A stretch of 64,000 nucleotides of DNA from Vanilla planifolia (lineage: Eukaryota > Streptophyta > Magnoliopsida > Asparagales > Orchidaceae). Position numbers and translations under genes: made by a program. The notes below the pieces were generated by a model. That model saw nothing but the letters and a program-made list of their open reading frames with translations, made no database searches and was not told where the DNA came from. The stretch lies in contig CM043877.1 of NCBI GenBank assembly GCA_023846275.1, positions 9,841,107 to 9,905,106 of the forward strand. Direction: 5' to 3'. Positions 35,417 to 49,700 of the stretch are shown in pieces. Within the stretch, counting starts at the first letter, position 1; the number at the start of each line of letters is the position of its first letter.

Positions 35417-36720
35417 GATCTTCTGCATTGTTCAAGTTCCAAAAAAAGAGTTTATTCTCCTTCAACGAGAGTTGTTTGGGAATTTGCTAACATTGAGAGG
35501 ATCACTACATGGCCATGGCACCATTTCATCCAAGTGAGATCTAAACAAGAGAAAGGTATGGTTGAGAAACTTTACTAGACCTTGGGATGTGGATGCCAAG
35601 GCACTAATGCAACCAAAGCTATTAAAGCCAATGGTCCAATGATTAAAGGAAACATTCCTCAAAGGAGAATGCTCATCCTTTTGTTGAAGACATAAATCCA
35701 TTATAAAAGCATCTATGTTGCATGGTAGTTAAAGGAGACCTAGGGGAAGCATTGCAACATGTTCTTTATTGCGACATTAGGAAAAGGGTCTTCTAGAACT
35801 AAGACATAAAAAATAGTACAATTGAAGCAGGTGATTAGGATGATTCAATTTGATGATTGAGAAAAAGAAACAAGTTATTTAAAAGATATAAATAGTCAAG
35901 ACAGTGAAACTTGATAATGTGTTGCATTCAAATCTCTTTTTTTTGTCATGTGTAGGGCCAAAAGGAGTAATAGAGATCAGTGCATTTTAGCAATTCATTA
36001 TTAGCTTGACTTCTTCCAAAACAATGTCGTTTTATACTTCTGGTTTTTTTTAATTTTTTAATTAGGGATCTTCTGCTTTGTTCAAGTTTTCGAAGAAGAA
36101 TTTATTCCCTTTTAACCAACGGTGGTTCAAGTATTTGCTAACATTGAGATGGTCACCACATTACCATGACACCATTTCATCCAATTGTGATCTAAACCTA
36201 GACTATTTGGCTTCCCCAATATTTTTTTAAACTAGAGAAAGACATGATTGAGGAATATTATTATGCCTTAGGATGTGGATGCCAAGGCATTGGTGCAACC
36301 AAAGGTATCAAAGCCAATGATTTTATGGTTGAAGGAAATGTTCCCCAGGTATAATGCTCATATCCTTTTGTTGAAAGCATACTTCTACTATAAGAGCATC
36401 TATGTTGCATAGTGATCAAAGGAGACCTATGAGAAGTATTACAACATATTCTTTATTGTCACATTAAGAGAAAAGCTTTCTAGAACTAGAATATCAAAAA
36501 TAGTGCAATCTAAATAAGTGGTTAGGATAGTTTGAATGTTACTTGATGATTAAGTATAAGAAAAAAGTCACCCAAAAGATGGAGATAATCAAGACCTTAA
36601 AGGTTGATAATGTGTTGTATTATAATCTCCTTGCTAGTCATGTTGTAGGACCAAAGGGATAATAGAGATAAGTACATTTTAATAATTCATTATTAGTTCG
36701 ACTTCTTTTAAAATTGTAAT
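35417..36720 (+). repeat. Two tandem copies of a 650-bp unit
   Basis: Copy 1 starts at 35417 and copy 2 at 36067, both with GATCTTCTGC. They share GCTAACATTGAGA, ACACCATTTCATCCAA-like text, GGATGTGGATGCCAAGGCA, AAAGGAGACCTA and TTCATTATTAG..GACTTCTT at matching positions. Copy 2 has an insert of about 30 bp with a T-run. Neither copy has a long open frame, and divergence is clear, so the duplication is old. The unit may derive from a decayed retroelement. Confidence 0.8.
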
Positions 36721-37130
36721 ATTTTATATTTTTGGATTAATTTTTTTATTTTTCAATAGAACATAGATTCTATTTGGTAAAAAGCCATTCCATATCACTA
36801 GTTCAATCAATACAAACCTAAGATAATGCATTCAAAAGTTTTAACAAAAAGTTTGGGCCTTGCTTTAAACATGCTTTTTTCCATTTTCTTTAATTTTTCA
36901 CCTTTTATTATTGATGATAATATCGATCCATGATATCTTTTTATTAAATGCATGCCCTTCGAGTATATCTCGTTAACATTCCTAAAATGCCCTTATAGGG
37001 AGAACACCCGCTCTTTCGTTCTAAATTTCTCCGGCCTGAAAAAGGCAGCCGACCGTAGGAGAACGCCGCTTCTTTCGCAGAGAGGATAGCCGGAGAGACG
37101 ACAGGGCAAACAGGAAGGTTGAGAATGATT
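36721..37130. other. Upstream region of the AHL gene
   Basis: AT-rich DNA changes to a more GC-rich stretch from about 36990, as usual for a plant promoter. It contains repeated CCGGC/CCGAC-like pieces but no element I would name with confidence. Confidence 0.35.
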
Positions 37131-37135
37131 TTTTC

Positions 37136-37145
37136 TTATAAATGG
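37136..37145 (+). promoter_or_regulatory. Possible TATA box of the AHL gene
   Basis: TTATAAATGG lies about 100 bp before the chosen ATG at 37241, in a GC-richer setting. Spacing would leave a 5' leader of roughly 70 bases. Confidence 0.35.
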
Positions 37146-37240
37146 AACGAAAGGAAGAGAAAGAGACCGTTGCATAGTCTCCCGTAGTTCGCTGCCGTCT
37201 GCTGGTTTGTGGTGGTTTTGACTGAAAGCTTTATGCATGC

Positions 37241-37766
37241 ATGGAGGAAAGGAAGGCTATTGGGTTTTTGGGTTCTGGGGTGCTCGGCGGATTAGTCGGA
37301 GTAAAGGAGCAACATTCGCCAACCCCGTCTAATGGCTCTACGCCTTCGCCGCTGCATACAAGACCCGTGGCTGAGGAATCTGTGTCTCTCGCCAGGGTAG
37401 AGAGAGGAGGAGGGTTGACAAGTGATGGAATTGGAGCGAAGCAAGCAAGTGTCATTGGAGGAAGTAGTGGCGGAATGGGATCGACAGAAGGGAAATCCGT
37501 CACCACGGCGGCACCCCGTGAACAAGGGATGGGGATGGAAATGGGGACTGATATGACGGGAGGCTTGGGGGGCAGTTTTAGCGGTGGAACAGACGAGCTC
37601 TTTAGGAAGAAGCGCGGTAGGCCGAGGAGGTACTCGTCAGATCATATGGCGCTTGCACTAACGCCGGAGTCCTCCCTGCCCTTTCTGCAGGACCCTGACT
37701 TCTCCGGCAAACGGGGTAGAGGGCGGCCACGTGGCTCCGGCAAACGTCAGCTACTTGCAGCCATTG
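37241..37766 (+). CDS. AHL gene exon 1 (N-terminal region and both AT-hooks)
   Basis: It starts at ATG 37241, the third of three overlapping ATGs (37233, 37237, 37241) in three frames; only this one opens the long frame, and it alone has G at +4. It ends ...LLAAI plus one base of the next codon, before GTAAGC at 37767. It encodes both RGRP AT-hook cores. Confidence 0.9.
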
Positions 37767-40700
37767 GTAAGCTTTTCTTTATTTTTGTGTGAAGCTAGCC
37801 TTGGTAACCTTCTCCTTCTATTTCGCACCTCCAAGTTTTAGTTCCATTTCTCCTCATTTCCTCATGTATCTCTCGAATTTTGTTTACAGTATATGTAAAT
37901 GCTGAGATTTTCTGTTTATGACGTTTGACTGCTTTTCCCAATGTTTGCTAACATTCCATTATGTGACATTTCCTTCATACATCGTTGACATTTCTCTAGA
38001 TATATTGTGAGTTATTTCCCTTGTTTGGCCCTTACTGTTGCTTACTGATTTTGGTTGTTGCTTCTAGTTTATATTAGTTGGAGGTTGGGACACATTGAAC
38101 ATATCACCATTGATAGAGATATAGGAAATATCAAAGCTGGAGTGGTCATAAGAATAATGATCTAATAATATGAGATATGGGAGTTATAGAATCGAAGTCA
38201 AAGCTATAGGTTCCTTTGAGGCTGGTTTAGCCATCCATAAGTTTTATGGTCAACCCTTATTATTGGTAGATTGGAGTTCTCAAATACCTTTATAGAGAAA
38301 ATAATGGAGATAAAAATGGTTGACAATGACAAATGCCATTACTCATCTGTACTGCTCTTCACCTTGTAGCTGACAATAAGTTTTTTTGGTTTTACCTAAG
38401 AATAATAATCAGCAAGGTATTAATAGATTGGAGAAAGCTATCGCATTTAATGATTATGATTATAAGTAGGGATATGTGACATAGGTGGCATTGATTGGAG
38501 TACATGAGCCATTGTTAGAAGGCATAGGAGACAGGACACAAGTTGATTCAAGAGTCGTCAACCAAAGGTTGGCCTAGGAGGGAGGCAGATTTCTAAAGAA
38601 GAGGACCAATAAGTTATGTTTCTTAGAGGAAGAGTCGAAGATGAAGGCCTTAAAGGTCCTTTGAAAAAGTTAAATATGTCGTAAGTTTTTGTGACAAAGG
38701 CGATTTCTTTAAGAGGGAGCCATTGGTAAACTTAAAACGAAGCAAAAGTCGAAGAGTTTGATATGTGGAAGAAACTGTTAGAAATCTTGAGTGGGAAAAG
38801 ATTTTTGAGAGCTCTTCAAGAGAGGAGAGTTGGAACAAAAAACTTTGAAAAGGAAGAGGGATGTGATAGTACCTACTATCAAATTGACTTGTTTAAGATT
38901 TTTTAATCAGTTAATTAATCAAGTAATCATGGAATAATGTGAGAAAAATCCATAGTCACACAAAAAGAATCCAAAATGTAGACTTCATCAATTAACCATT
39001 GAAATTTATTTTGAAATGAGTCTTATTGTACTAACAATAATTGAAACTATCCAATCTTATAATAACATATCTAATATTCTTAAAGCCCTAAACGTGTAGG
39101 CAATTCAATAGATAAGATTTAACTAGACAAGTTATGATTGTGCATCAAATTTATTTGTTGGATTGTGTATATTAAATTCATTACGCCATATAAAAGTGAT
39201 CTATATGGGACAAAGTTGTTAAAAAGGCACCTGCATCTCAAGAAAGTGTTAGATGCTATTGTTGAATTGGATTTTTGTCCTCATGGGCATTAGAGTTTTG
39301 GGGTAAGTCAAGCTCAATTGTTACTAAAATTAGTACAGAATGTAATGCCATTATTTTCTTTATAAAACAAATCCATACTTTACTTCATAACATGATGAGC
39401 AAAAGGTACTACATTAAAGTATTTCACATAACATGTGTATGTAGTCATAAGTTTTTGGGGTTATGGCTTGCATAGCTTTACTATGTCAATGATTTGGAAC
39501 TGTACCTATTATGATTAATAATGCTATTGAGAGTAATGCATTAACCTTTACTTGGGTATGCATGTCATAACTGACACTTCGCTAGAATTAACGTATGAGA
39601 ATAAAAGTGAAGCATTTAAATTTTATGCATAATTTTTTTTTGTGTTTCAATTGGGGCTTATAACTATGTTGTTGAATGATATGCATTTACAAATATGTCA
39701 TGTAAGGTGCAATATGAATGGATAAATATATGCAATGTATGACATGCCTCTCCATTATTTTATATAAAGAATTATAGAGAAGAATGAAACTAGTCCAAAT
39801 GTCCTCTAGGTTAGTAGAAAGCTATGCACTACTTGGGTTTACAACATAGAGAAAATTCATATCTAAAAAGTATGGATTAAGGCATTGTATTGGCTTCAGA
39901 AGATTGCAGAGCACCCCGACCTTATAATACTTACATCTCTTGTAAGAAAAAGGTGGCAATGTGCCAATAGGAAAACTTAATGACAATAAGATCTTTAAGT
40001 CATCAATTATTTTGTTAATCACATTTAACGTATTAGTTAATTTAGTTTTTTGATATGTGATGGTCATTAGTATAACTATGATTAGCATCAAATGAAGAGA
40101 AAGTTGTTTTGTAAGCCTTATGACATTGTGTAACATGGTGGTTGTATTTTTATCATATAAATAATAGCATGTATACTCCTCTATAAATGCTCAATTGTTT
40201 GTCCTTTCTTGATGGTCTGTAGTCTTCAAAAAGTGTCAATAATTTCTTGTCAAGAGCTTGAATCTGTTAGGAAGATGTCTTCTGATTCTCTGAAAAACTC
40301 CACAATGGGTCTCAAGACTTACTAAAACCTCTTGAGCTGACTTCTTATTCTTGGGTTAATATGATTGATCTCTGATCAATAACTTACTTTATTACCTGAT
40401 CAATAACTTTACTGCCTGACAAGCTTTTTAAGTTATTTCTCTGGCCTTTGTTATCTATACGCATGTGGCCACAAGGTGGTTGGGATATGACCTATATAGC
40501 CATTAACATTAATGCTTTATAGGATTATCTCATCAAAGTTTGATCTAATATGTTTAATTAATTTGGGTCGAGTTACTTAGCCCAGTAAGCTGGCTTTGTA
40601 TGATTAGTTATGTTTAATTAATAAAGTTGATTTCTGTTTCATTTGCGAGTTAAAATTAGACTAAATGTTGAATTACTGAAAGATAATGTTTATTTTTAAG

Positions 40701-43700
40701 TCAGAAAACCGAGGATGTAATCCAAAATCAAACACAAGTTAATCCTCTGTTACTCTTTTAGTATTACTTTAGGTTAACTTTGTTTAACAGAAAAATAATC
40801 CCCTACCAAATAACTCATCCTCGTGCCTACTTGCTTACATAAGATTTATTTGCTTGAGAACATAATAATGCTGATTTTTTTTTTGTTGGCTGAAATGGAA
40901 TACTTAATACTGCTTCCAACTATTGTGCTTAGGGGAGTGGTTTCAGTTATCAGCTGGTGGGAATTTCACTCCTCATGTTGTGACTGTTGCACCTGGTGAG
41001 GTAACAAGCTTCCAACTCCAAGACTCATCTTTACTATGCCTTTTTAACTAGTTTCTTTCTGCATTTCCTCTTTTAGTTTATTCTAATTTTTATGTAAAAT
41101 TCAAATACTGATATTTTCTGGGAATTTCATTTGTAATCTAGGATGTGGCAGCTAGGATCCTTACCTTCTCTCAAAAAGGCCCGAGGGCTATATGCATTTT
41201 ATCTGCAAATGGGGCTATTTCTAATGTCACCTTACGCCAACCAGGTTCTTCTGGCGGCACCTTGATGTATGAGGCATGAACCACTGCCATCTATTTCTTG
41301 TTGTGCTTTTACCCAAGCTCATTTCTTGTTGATTTTCCTATTACAACTTAAACATTATCGATTGTGATGTTTTATACTTGCTGATAGAACATAGACTCTT
41401 ATGCATGCGTCCCAAAATTTTCTCATTCAAGTTGTTCCAGTACTTTTCAAATCCTATCAGGAGATTTGTTTAACCTTTTATGTGCCTTTATATGTCGTGG
41501 GACTGGTTAAATTACATTAGAGTTATCATACAGGGTCGATTTGAGATCCTATCTCTATCTGGTTCGTTCACCATCACTCGTGCTGGTGGTATAAGAAGCA
41601 GAACTGGTGGAATAAGTGTCTCACTTGCTGGCCCAGATGGCCGTGTGGTTGGGGGAGGAGTTGCTGGATTACTTCTTGCTGCCAGTCCAATTCAGGTACT
41701 ATGGGACTGTACTTATGCATTCTATCTTCACTGTTAATTTGTAGTTGCCTCGCTGGGATCCTATAGTAGCACTCTGATTATAAGATGTGCCTCTTAATAA
41801 GTATTGACGAGATGAGCATTCACTGTTCTCCATACCATTTAGTGTTACCCTCCTTGAAAAATTGACATGAACTATAATACTTGTGCAATGAGAATCAATT
41901 CTTGCCTTTAAACATTTTGTTTATCAAGGATCATGTAAACATCTACCTTTTTACATCTTAATGGGAATTTTTCCATCTGAAATTAGTGAATATATTTTTT
42001 ACTCATCACTTATCTCATGATCAATCTTTTTTGCCTCAGAATGCTGCTTATTATTCTACATGGTTTTGATCATTGCTTTGTGTGGGTTTGTATGACCTCT
42101 ATTTGACGACAATTTCACTTGTTTATTTGGTATTTCATACTTTATAGAAAGTTTAAAAAATTAGATTTTGCACAAGGTCTCTGCAATTCAAATAAGTTTA
42201 CTGCTCAGCTCTTTACTACTGCCCCCTGTAAAGATTTGAAATAAGTGCCCAAATAGTAGACGAGTTTTAAAGTATACTGTAAGGCTTTGGGGTGTAGTAG
42301 ATCCGAATCTCATTATTCCAAACAAATTTGACAAGAAAATATCCTTTGGCCACTTCTAGTATACGCAAGGATCGTATGAGAACTCTTCTTGCCCTAGAGG
42401 AAAGTAATGTGAAGGTGTAAATTTTGGTAAGAGTAGATCTCAACCATTGAACTAAAAAAAAAAAGGTTAAAATGGATGATACTTGGTGATTTCTCTTTCT
42501 ACATAATGTGAGGTGGCTACAAGGTTTGCCTATTTGCTGTATAGGAACACTCCTATTTGACAAAAAAGTCTCTTACATCAATTAAGTACTAATGTCTTTT
42601 CATCAGTTAAGACTTTTCTTTCTTTGGGTAAGATTGGCCTTCCTTTGATGAGGACAATCTTTTATTGACAAGAGAGATACCATTCATGTAGTTAGTCTCG
42701 TTTCATGACAAAGATACCTCCCATGGCATTGTCCATGTTACAGCAACATCCTGCTTTGTCAAGAACTTTTAGAAATATAAGAGATCCATCAAAATTTGCA
42801 AATTTGGTCTTTACACTGAAAAATTGTCTCTGCTAAAATCCTCACCCAAAGACTATTGAATGATCAATTGTTGCTTGTGTTCCAATCTAAGAATAGTTTT
42901 GATTGGAAACAAATCCAAAGTAAGTGCATTTGGACTTAAGGAGGTACAACACCTCCCTTTTCCAAAACAAATACTACAATGAATCCTCTACATGCCATGT
43001 GTCACAATAATACGACATGCTACATGAAATTTGTCACATGGGATGATGACAATGATATTAGTCATTCTTATTTAGAAGATTCTTGAGCTTTTGAATACCC
43101 GTTTCTCTCTCTTTGAAAACCTCTCATCAAAAGAAAATCCATTTGATATTTATGTCATGTTTTTCATGGTCATTGCTAATGGTTAGGTTTGAGGATTCTC
43201 GTGAATGTTAGAAGCTAAGTTAATGTCCATTTTCTTGAATTGGGAAATATTAACCTCCAGCACAATTTGTTGTCTCTTGCATTTGGAAGATTGTTGGCTT
43301 CTCAATTAATGTCTACTGTGGCTGCATTGCTTTGCCTGTTACAATGCAGATCGGGGTTCATTCATATTACATATGATTGAATTCTTGGTGTTGAATGCAG
43401 TCTCAGCACACAATGTAGTGTTGGGGATGCTAAGCAATCTTGCATCCATTTCTTTAATAATCTACTTTTCTCTTGAGTGCTATTCACCTTTTGGGAAAGC
43501 TGTTGGTATATGACACATCATAGTGTTTAGGAAAGTTCTCTCAGCTCCATCAAGTATCTCAATCAACTATTGTTAAATCAAATTTTGATGATGGCAAAAA
43601 TCTTTCGTTGGGTATGCTTGGCAAGTTTGCAATATGTTCCGAAAAAATTGCATGGAATGAAGAGGCAAAATGCTCATCTTCTCTTGTTGAGTGTGTTGTT

Positions 43701-46700
43701 ATCTTTGTTTGGAGCTTGTCTAATATGGCATTCATTAGCCACAAAATTTTTTAATATAGGCTAAATAGGAAATAGGAGATGCTCTTGTGTGAATCATTCC
43801 ATCTCAAAAGACAAGTTGTTCTGCCAAAAAGCCGTTATGTATTGCTACTGATTCATTGTTTAATTATTAGATCTAAGGTATTTAATATAGCAATGAAATC
43901 ATAGCCTTTTGTTGGTAAGAAAATGATGCCATTGGTACAGTCATCCAATGTTAAAGAGAATAACATGCTATTGTTACAATCATGGATTTTCAAGACTCAA
44001 TTTCATTCAATTGCTGATTATAAATTGTTCTCTATTTCAAAAACTTGTGATATAACTGTGTGAAATAGTTAAAAAATGTTCACGTGGGAGTTTGATCGTG
44101 TAGTTATTATTTTTTAGTATTATTATTATCATGTGGACTATGCAACTAGATGATTGAATGCTATTAAGACTTAAAAAAACCTAGAGTTTGGTAGCCCACA
44201 CAAAAAAGGAATATAAAGAAAAGTATAAAAATGAAATAATAACTACAATTATTTAAAGTTGTAGGTTAGTTACTAAATCAAAAAACATGTTAAGTTTAAT
44301 ACTAAACTCTTATGAAAATCTTGCTTTTGATGATGATTGACTATATTAGAAATAAAAAGTGGCCTAAAAATAGGTAGGGCCACAAAGAACCACATAAGAA
44401 TAGTTCAACATGTTTTGCACATTAATAATGTGTTGCATAGACCATAGGCATGTGTTTGATGTGAGGAAAACAAGTGTATGCATATTTCTCGTCTCACTTA
44501 GGAGGACAACCTCTTTATGATCTACAACTAATTTACTTGTAGGCTCATGCATGAAATGTGTTTCCAATGGGTTTGCTCTTTCAACTACCTTTTATTAGAG
44601 GGAAAATGTTAAGTCTTAGAAAATAAATCTCTATGGAAAAAATTTCCTTTGTAGATATAATTTCTTCTCCAAATTAATGGGATTGGCTATGCCTAATTTT
44701 ACTTGTTCATTCTCTTGATGTCTTTATTATGGAGATATTTGACAAATATGCTTAATATAAAAAGTCTCTATTGAGTGAGTGAAATAGACAAGCTCTATGA
44801 GAGAATATGATTTTTTTATCTCTACTTATTGACAAAGAGGAGAATTTCTTTGTAGACTTTTGACCTAGAGGTCTTAATCTACCTTATGTGGGAGATGATT
44901 TTGGGGCATTAGTTAATTGTAGAAGTTTTGGTTTAAAATTGCAAATGATATTCCTCTTAATGTAAGTGGTAAATCTATAAACACCATCATAAGTGGCTTA
45001 AATTGTGTCTATCCGATATTGTTCAAGACCCACATAAGCTCTACTCCTTAGTATAACATCATATTGCACAATACATGTTATGTTTAGCTTACAAATATCA
45101 ATGAAATGAGGCATATCTCCCTCTTGCTAAAGATTGAATCATTAGGCCACATGATCCAAATATGGCCTGATGTGAGGCTCAAGCTTGAGTTGTGTCTTTT
45201 AACTAAGTAATAATACTCACTTGGAACCTTATGTCAATAATGACTTAGTAGGATGCATGTTGTCTCACTAAAGTGTGGAGGATATCCTAATCAGTGTGAT
45301 TATAGTATACTGAGAATAGTATACTGAGAGTTATGTTATCAACTAAAGAAAAGATGAACAAATTTTTGTGAAGGATTAACCCAAAGAATGAAATTTTCCT
45401 CATTCTTTTCATCACTAACAAAAAGATTTACAAGTATGGGGTTCATCAAGTAGAGTTTTGATCTTTCCTAGAAAGGCTATGTATTGCTTATTATTATTTT
45501 GCTAGAAATACTATGTGCAAGGGAAAATGAAAGATAAAGTAATGATTTGTGTTGGTATTGATGCCAATACAATCAAGTCAAATGTTTGAATGTCGTACCA
45601 TACAAACATGACAAATTGGATCAATTCGCACAATTCATACAAATTTCAAATATGAAAAAGAAATTAAAGAGAAATTAAGAGTTAAAAATTAAAATTGTTA
45701 CACCTGAATCGAACATAAGGATGAAGAAATAAACATAAGTTTATGATCATAAAGTTTGAAATGTTAGGTGTTGTAAAATTATAATACAATGCAAGAAAAT
45801 AAACTACTAAGTATTAACAACAATTATGATGAAAAAATGAGTTACTAAACATGCTATGTTGTCAACAATTATGATGAGAGTTGGTATATGTTTTGAGAGT
45901 CAAGTCATATATCCAAAGATGAAACAATGCACTAAATTTGAAATTAAATCACTAAAGATGTGATTAAAAAAACTATATTATATGCAAATTTTTTGATAAT
46001 TTAAAAGAACACATAAAAACACAAAAACTTCAAAAATAAAATAAAATAAAATCTTATAATATTGGTAAAAGTGATTTATCCTATGTAAATGAAATCAATG
46101 CATTAATCTATCCTATCATGCTTTCATATCAACACGACACAGGTTAGTGCTCTGCATGAAAATGCATGAAATAAATGGCTAAAAAGTATTGCACACAATT
46201 CTAATGAGAAAATAAATTGTAGATCGTGTCATTTTGGGTACTGTGCTGATAAGAGTTGGTATATACTCTTTAGAGTCAAGTCACGTATCTAATGATAAAA
46301 AAAATGCACTAAATTCAAAGTTAAATTGCCAAAGATATGACTGAAGAAAATATACTATGTGCAAAATTTTGATAACATTAAAAGTGTACTAATGACTCAA
46401 AAAATCTAAAAAACATAAAATAAAATCCTATAATATTGGTAAAATGTGATTTATCCCATGTAACTAAAATCAATGCTTGAGTCCATCCTACTAAGCTTTC
46501 ATACCACAATGGCGTAGGTTAGTGTTAATGCATGGATTTGTGTCTTTTACATATTCATTTCATGTGGGAGTCGAGAAAGTAAGCAAACATTTACTTTATT
46601 TTTGGAGATTATATGGTTTTTAGGAGAAGTAAATATGAAGAAAGTAGAAAATATGAGGAAGAGAAAAATACATGAGGTTTTTATATGAAAAACCTTGAGA

Positions 46701-49700
46701 ATAGGGAAAAGAATCACGGGCACGCAATAAGGAAAGTGATTTCACTAGTTGTTTGTCAATACATGTTCTTGAGACTTGTATAGGAGAAATAAGCTGTGAG
46801 AAACGATAAGAAAATATTATAGGTTTCATGGGAGCAATCTGGGATCTATTGTTAACGAAGGTCAGGTGGTTGGCACAAGGTTGCTTAAGGGATGGAGTTG
46901 CTTGTATAAGTGAGTTGAGTTACTCTTAAGCAAGGATTTGTTAAAGGATGATCTAATGATCCCACTGTGAATGACAGAGGTCTTCTTATAATTGACCAAA
47001 AATAGTGAAAGTCTAGGATTATAATTATGTGACATTACTTTACATTTTAGATAAACATTATGATGGATAAGACTTGCACTTAGCATAGTTCTAAAGTTTT
47101 TGAAGCATTTGAATTGTTTTCCTTAAGTTTATAGGTGGTTGGCAAAATGCCAATGTGCCTTATTTAATAAGGCAATTGAGAGGTGATTTAGTAGCATCCA
47201 TAGAGGTTAGAAAAGGTGTTGTCACGTCTTGATTATATTTTTGACACTTGATCTAGTAGAGTACCCTCATGGCTACATTGGTTTGTTGGGTTGATGTCAT
47301 CTGACCACCAGGAGGCTTCTTGATGAGTAATATCTAAGTGAATTATGAAGATTGCCATAACGAAAGGCGTGCAAGATTCAACTGAAGAATTGAAGTTGTA
47401 TATCAAGTCAAAATACGAGAAGCAAGTGGAACAAATGATTTGGCTAGCGAATTTGGACAAGAATACATTACGGCTAAGATGCTAATTTGGAAAAAATGCC
47501 TAGTAATGAAGGAAAAGGAGGATGCCTTTGATCACTTGTAGAAGGATCTTGAGATTTGATCTAATACAAGGCCTTGCAAGAGCAACTGCAAAATGCTTAA
47601 GATGATCCTACATCCTAGGAGGATCGAGGATAGCTTGGCCTTGCAGATTTTGATGAAGCACGAACTTTGGGTTACAAGCACTGGTCGTTATGAAGATTGC
47701 TGTTAAAGTAGTCCTAAAGTTGATCCAAGCTTCTAGAGTTAGGACAATGAAATCTATCGTAACAACTATGTAGAATTAATTACAGACCTAATCGACAGGA
47801 GATTGTGATTACATTATGCAAAAGTTTGGTGGGAAGATTATATAAGAGCTAGAGTAGAGAAAAAAATTGATAAGAAGCCATGGCACAAGCTTGAGGTTTT
47901 TAGTATGAGGGTGCCCACCTTGGAGAAGGGCTTGATTAGCTAGGATTCCAATTTTACACTTTTTTATGTTTTTACTTCTTTTTTAAGTTCTAAGGTTGTG
48001 ATTTAGTAGTTTTTTTTTTTGTCAAATAAAGCTTCTTTTTTATTCCAATTTTTGTGACTTGCTTCACTTCTCGATCAATTAGTTTTTGTGATGCCATCCT
48101 GGTTTGAGATGTACTTCGATGGGAGATCAAATGGGATTTCCACAACAGATGTGCATAGAATTGGAGGAAAGGATCAAGGGTGTTGATATTAGGTAGTAGA
48201 ATTGGAGAAAACAATGATGTCTTAGCATATCAAAGCATCATGGTATAAGGTTAACTTGGACCATTGATGATTTCTTAGTAGATTTGGTTGTTTATCATTC
48301 AAGGTTTCCTCAATTTGAGTATTCATTTTCTTTCTTTTGGTCCTTTTGCAATATGCCATGGGTCTGATTTTGTATTTTGAGAAATGCATCGAGTGCAAGA
48401 TTAGATGAATGGACTTACAAAGGAATGTTAACATTCTTTGTCGAGTTCCACTTTGCTAGGGCTACACTTTCCATTCAAAGATATTTTCTATGAGGTTTTG
48501 GAAAATTTTGCATTGCTGCTGGTGTAATTAGCTCTCAACAATGTAGCCGTGATTTTCTACATTGTTGAAGGTTTTAAGAGAACTCATTCCCTTCCATTTG
48601 CAGTGATTTAGATTCTTGTTAATTCTAAGATAGTCATCTATCTATCTTGATATTGTGTTCTTGTAGGTACAATTTGGCTTAAGATCTTTTGATTTACCCA
48701 AATCATTTTTATATTGGAGAGATAAGTAGGTGTTTGTAAGCTTCCTATCGAATGAGTTCATGGGGCTTAGAGATATGAATGGGGATGTGTTGGTATAAAA
48801 AAACTATCATTGTATGAAATCAAATGGCTGAAAGAGTTATTCCCCAAAGAAGCTTTGGGAGTGAATGAGTTGCATGAAGGTTGAAAAACCTAGGCAGAGC
48901 ACTTTAGCATGTTTTCATTGTCATTAGTAGGGAAAGGATATTTTGGAGTTTGGTCGATGAAGGTGGAGGCATCAAAATAAGTAGTTGGGATGGTGGAGGT
49001 TATCCACCAATTAAGGAAAAAAGAAGAAATGTTCAATGCCACTTCAACAACAACTATTTACATACTAGAGGTTGCTGGACAATTGGTTAGGGAAGCCAGA
49101 AGTCAGAAGGTGCCAACTTCTTATAGGTGTTGTAGTTGACTCAGAATGCAAGGGTAGCATTGGGTGGTGATGGTGGTGCAATCCTGGTAGAAGGAGAAGA
49201 TGCCGCAAAGACAATAGGTGGTGAGGATCGTTCTCTCTATTAATTGATGGTGGTTATGTTACCTATCTGGATTATTGAAGAAAGTGCATGATAGATGTCT
49301 TGGTTAAGGCTAGTGCAAGGGGCAAGGAAGGATTCAATTGCTTGTTAGAGTTATTGAAGTTTTCTAGATTCCTAGGAGACCATTAGCCTGAGGTTGGGAT
49401 TGTTCTCGAGCTCATCAACCAATCGGTAGTTCAAGTAGATTGGGGATTGGCTAGACTTCGGTACACCTTGGCTAGGGAGAGAAAAATGAAGCTGTGAAGG
49501 AGCTAAATGAGTTGAGGGGTTTATATCGTAGAGATTGGCAAAAGGAAAAGCTCAACGATATAAACCCAATGTCAAAAGGCACCAACTCATAAGATGATAT
49601 GATTGTACTCCTTTAAGAAGATGAATGCTGATGATGTATTGCCCTTTAACCTCTTTGTAGGTGTCGTATTGACTCAAAGTGTAAGGGCAGAACTGGATGG

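Noticed and set aside
37231..37525. Minus-strand frames over AHL exon 1
   Set aside because: Complement of the Gly/Ser-rich N-terminal region; no motif and the plus strand is a clear AHL exon.
41480..41737. Apparent small independent gene in the AHL locus
   Set aside because: It is AHL exon 4 read through its own splice sites; the conserved part stops exactly at GTACTA 41696.
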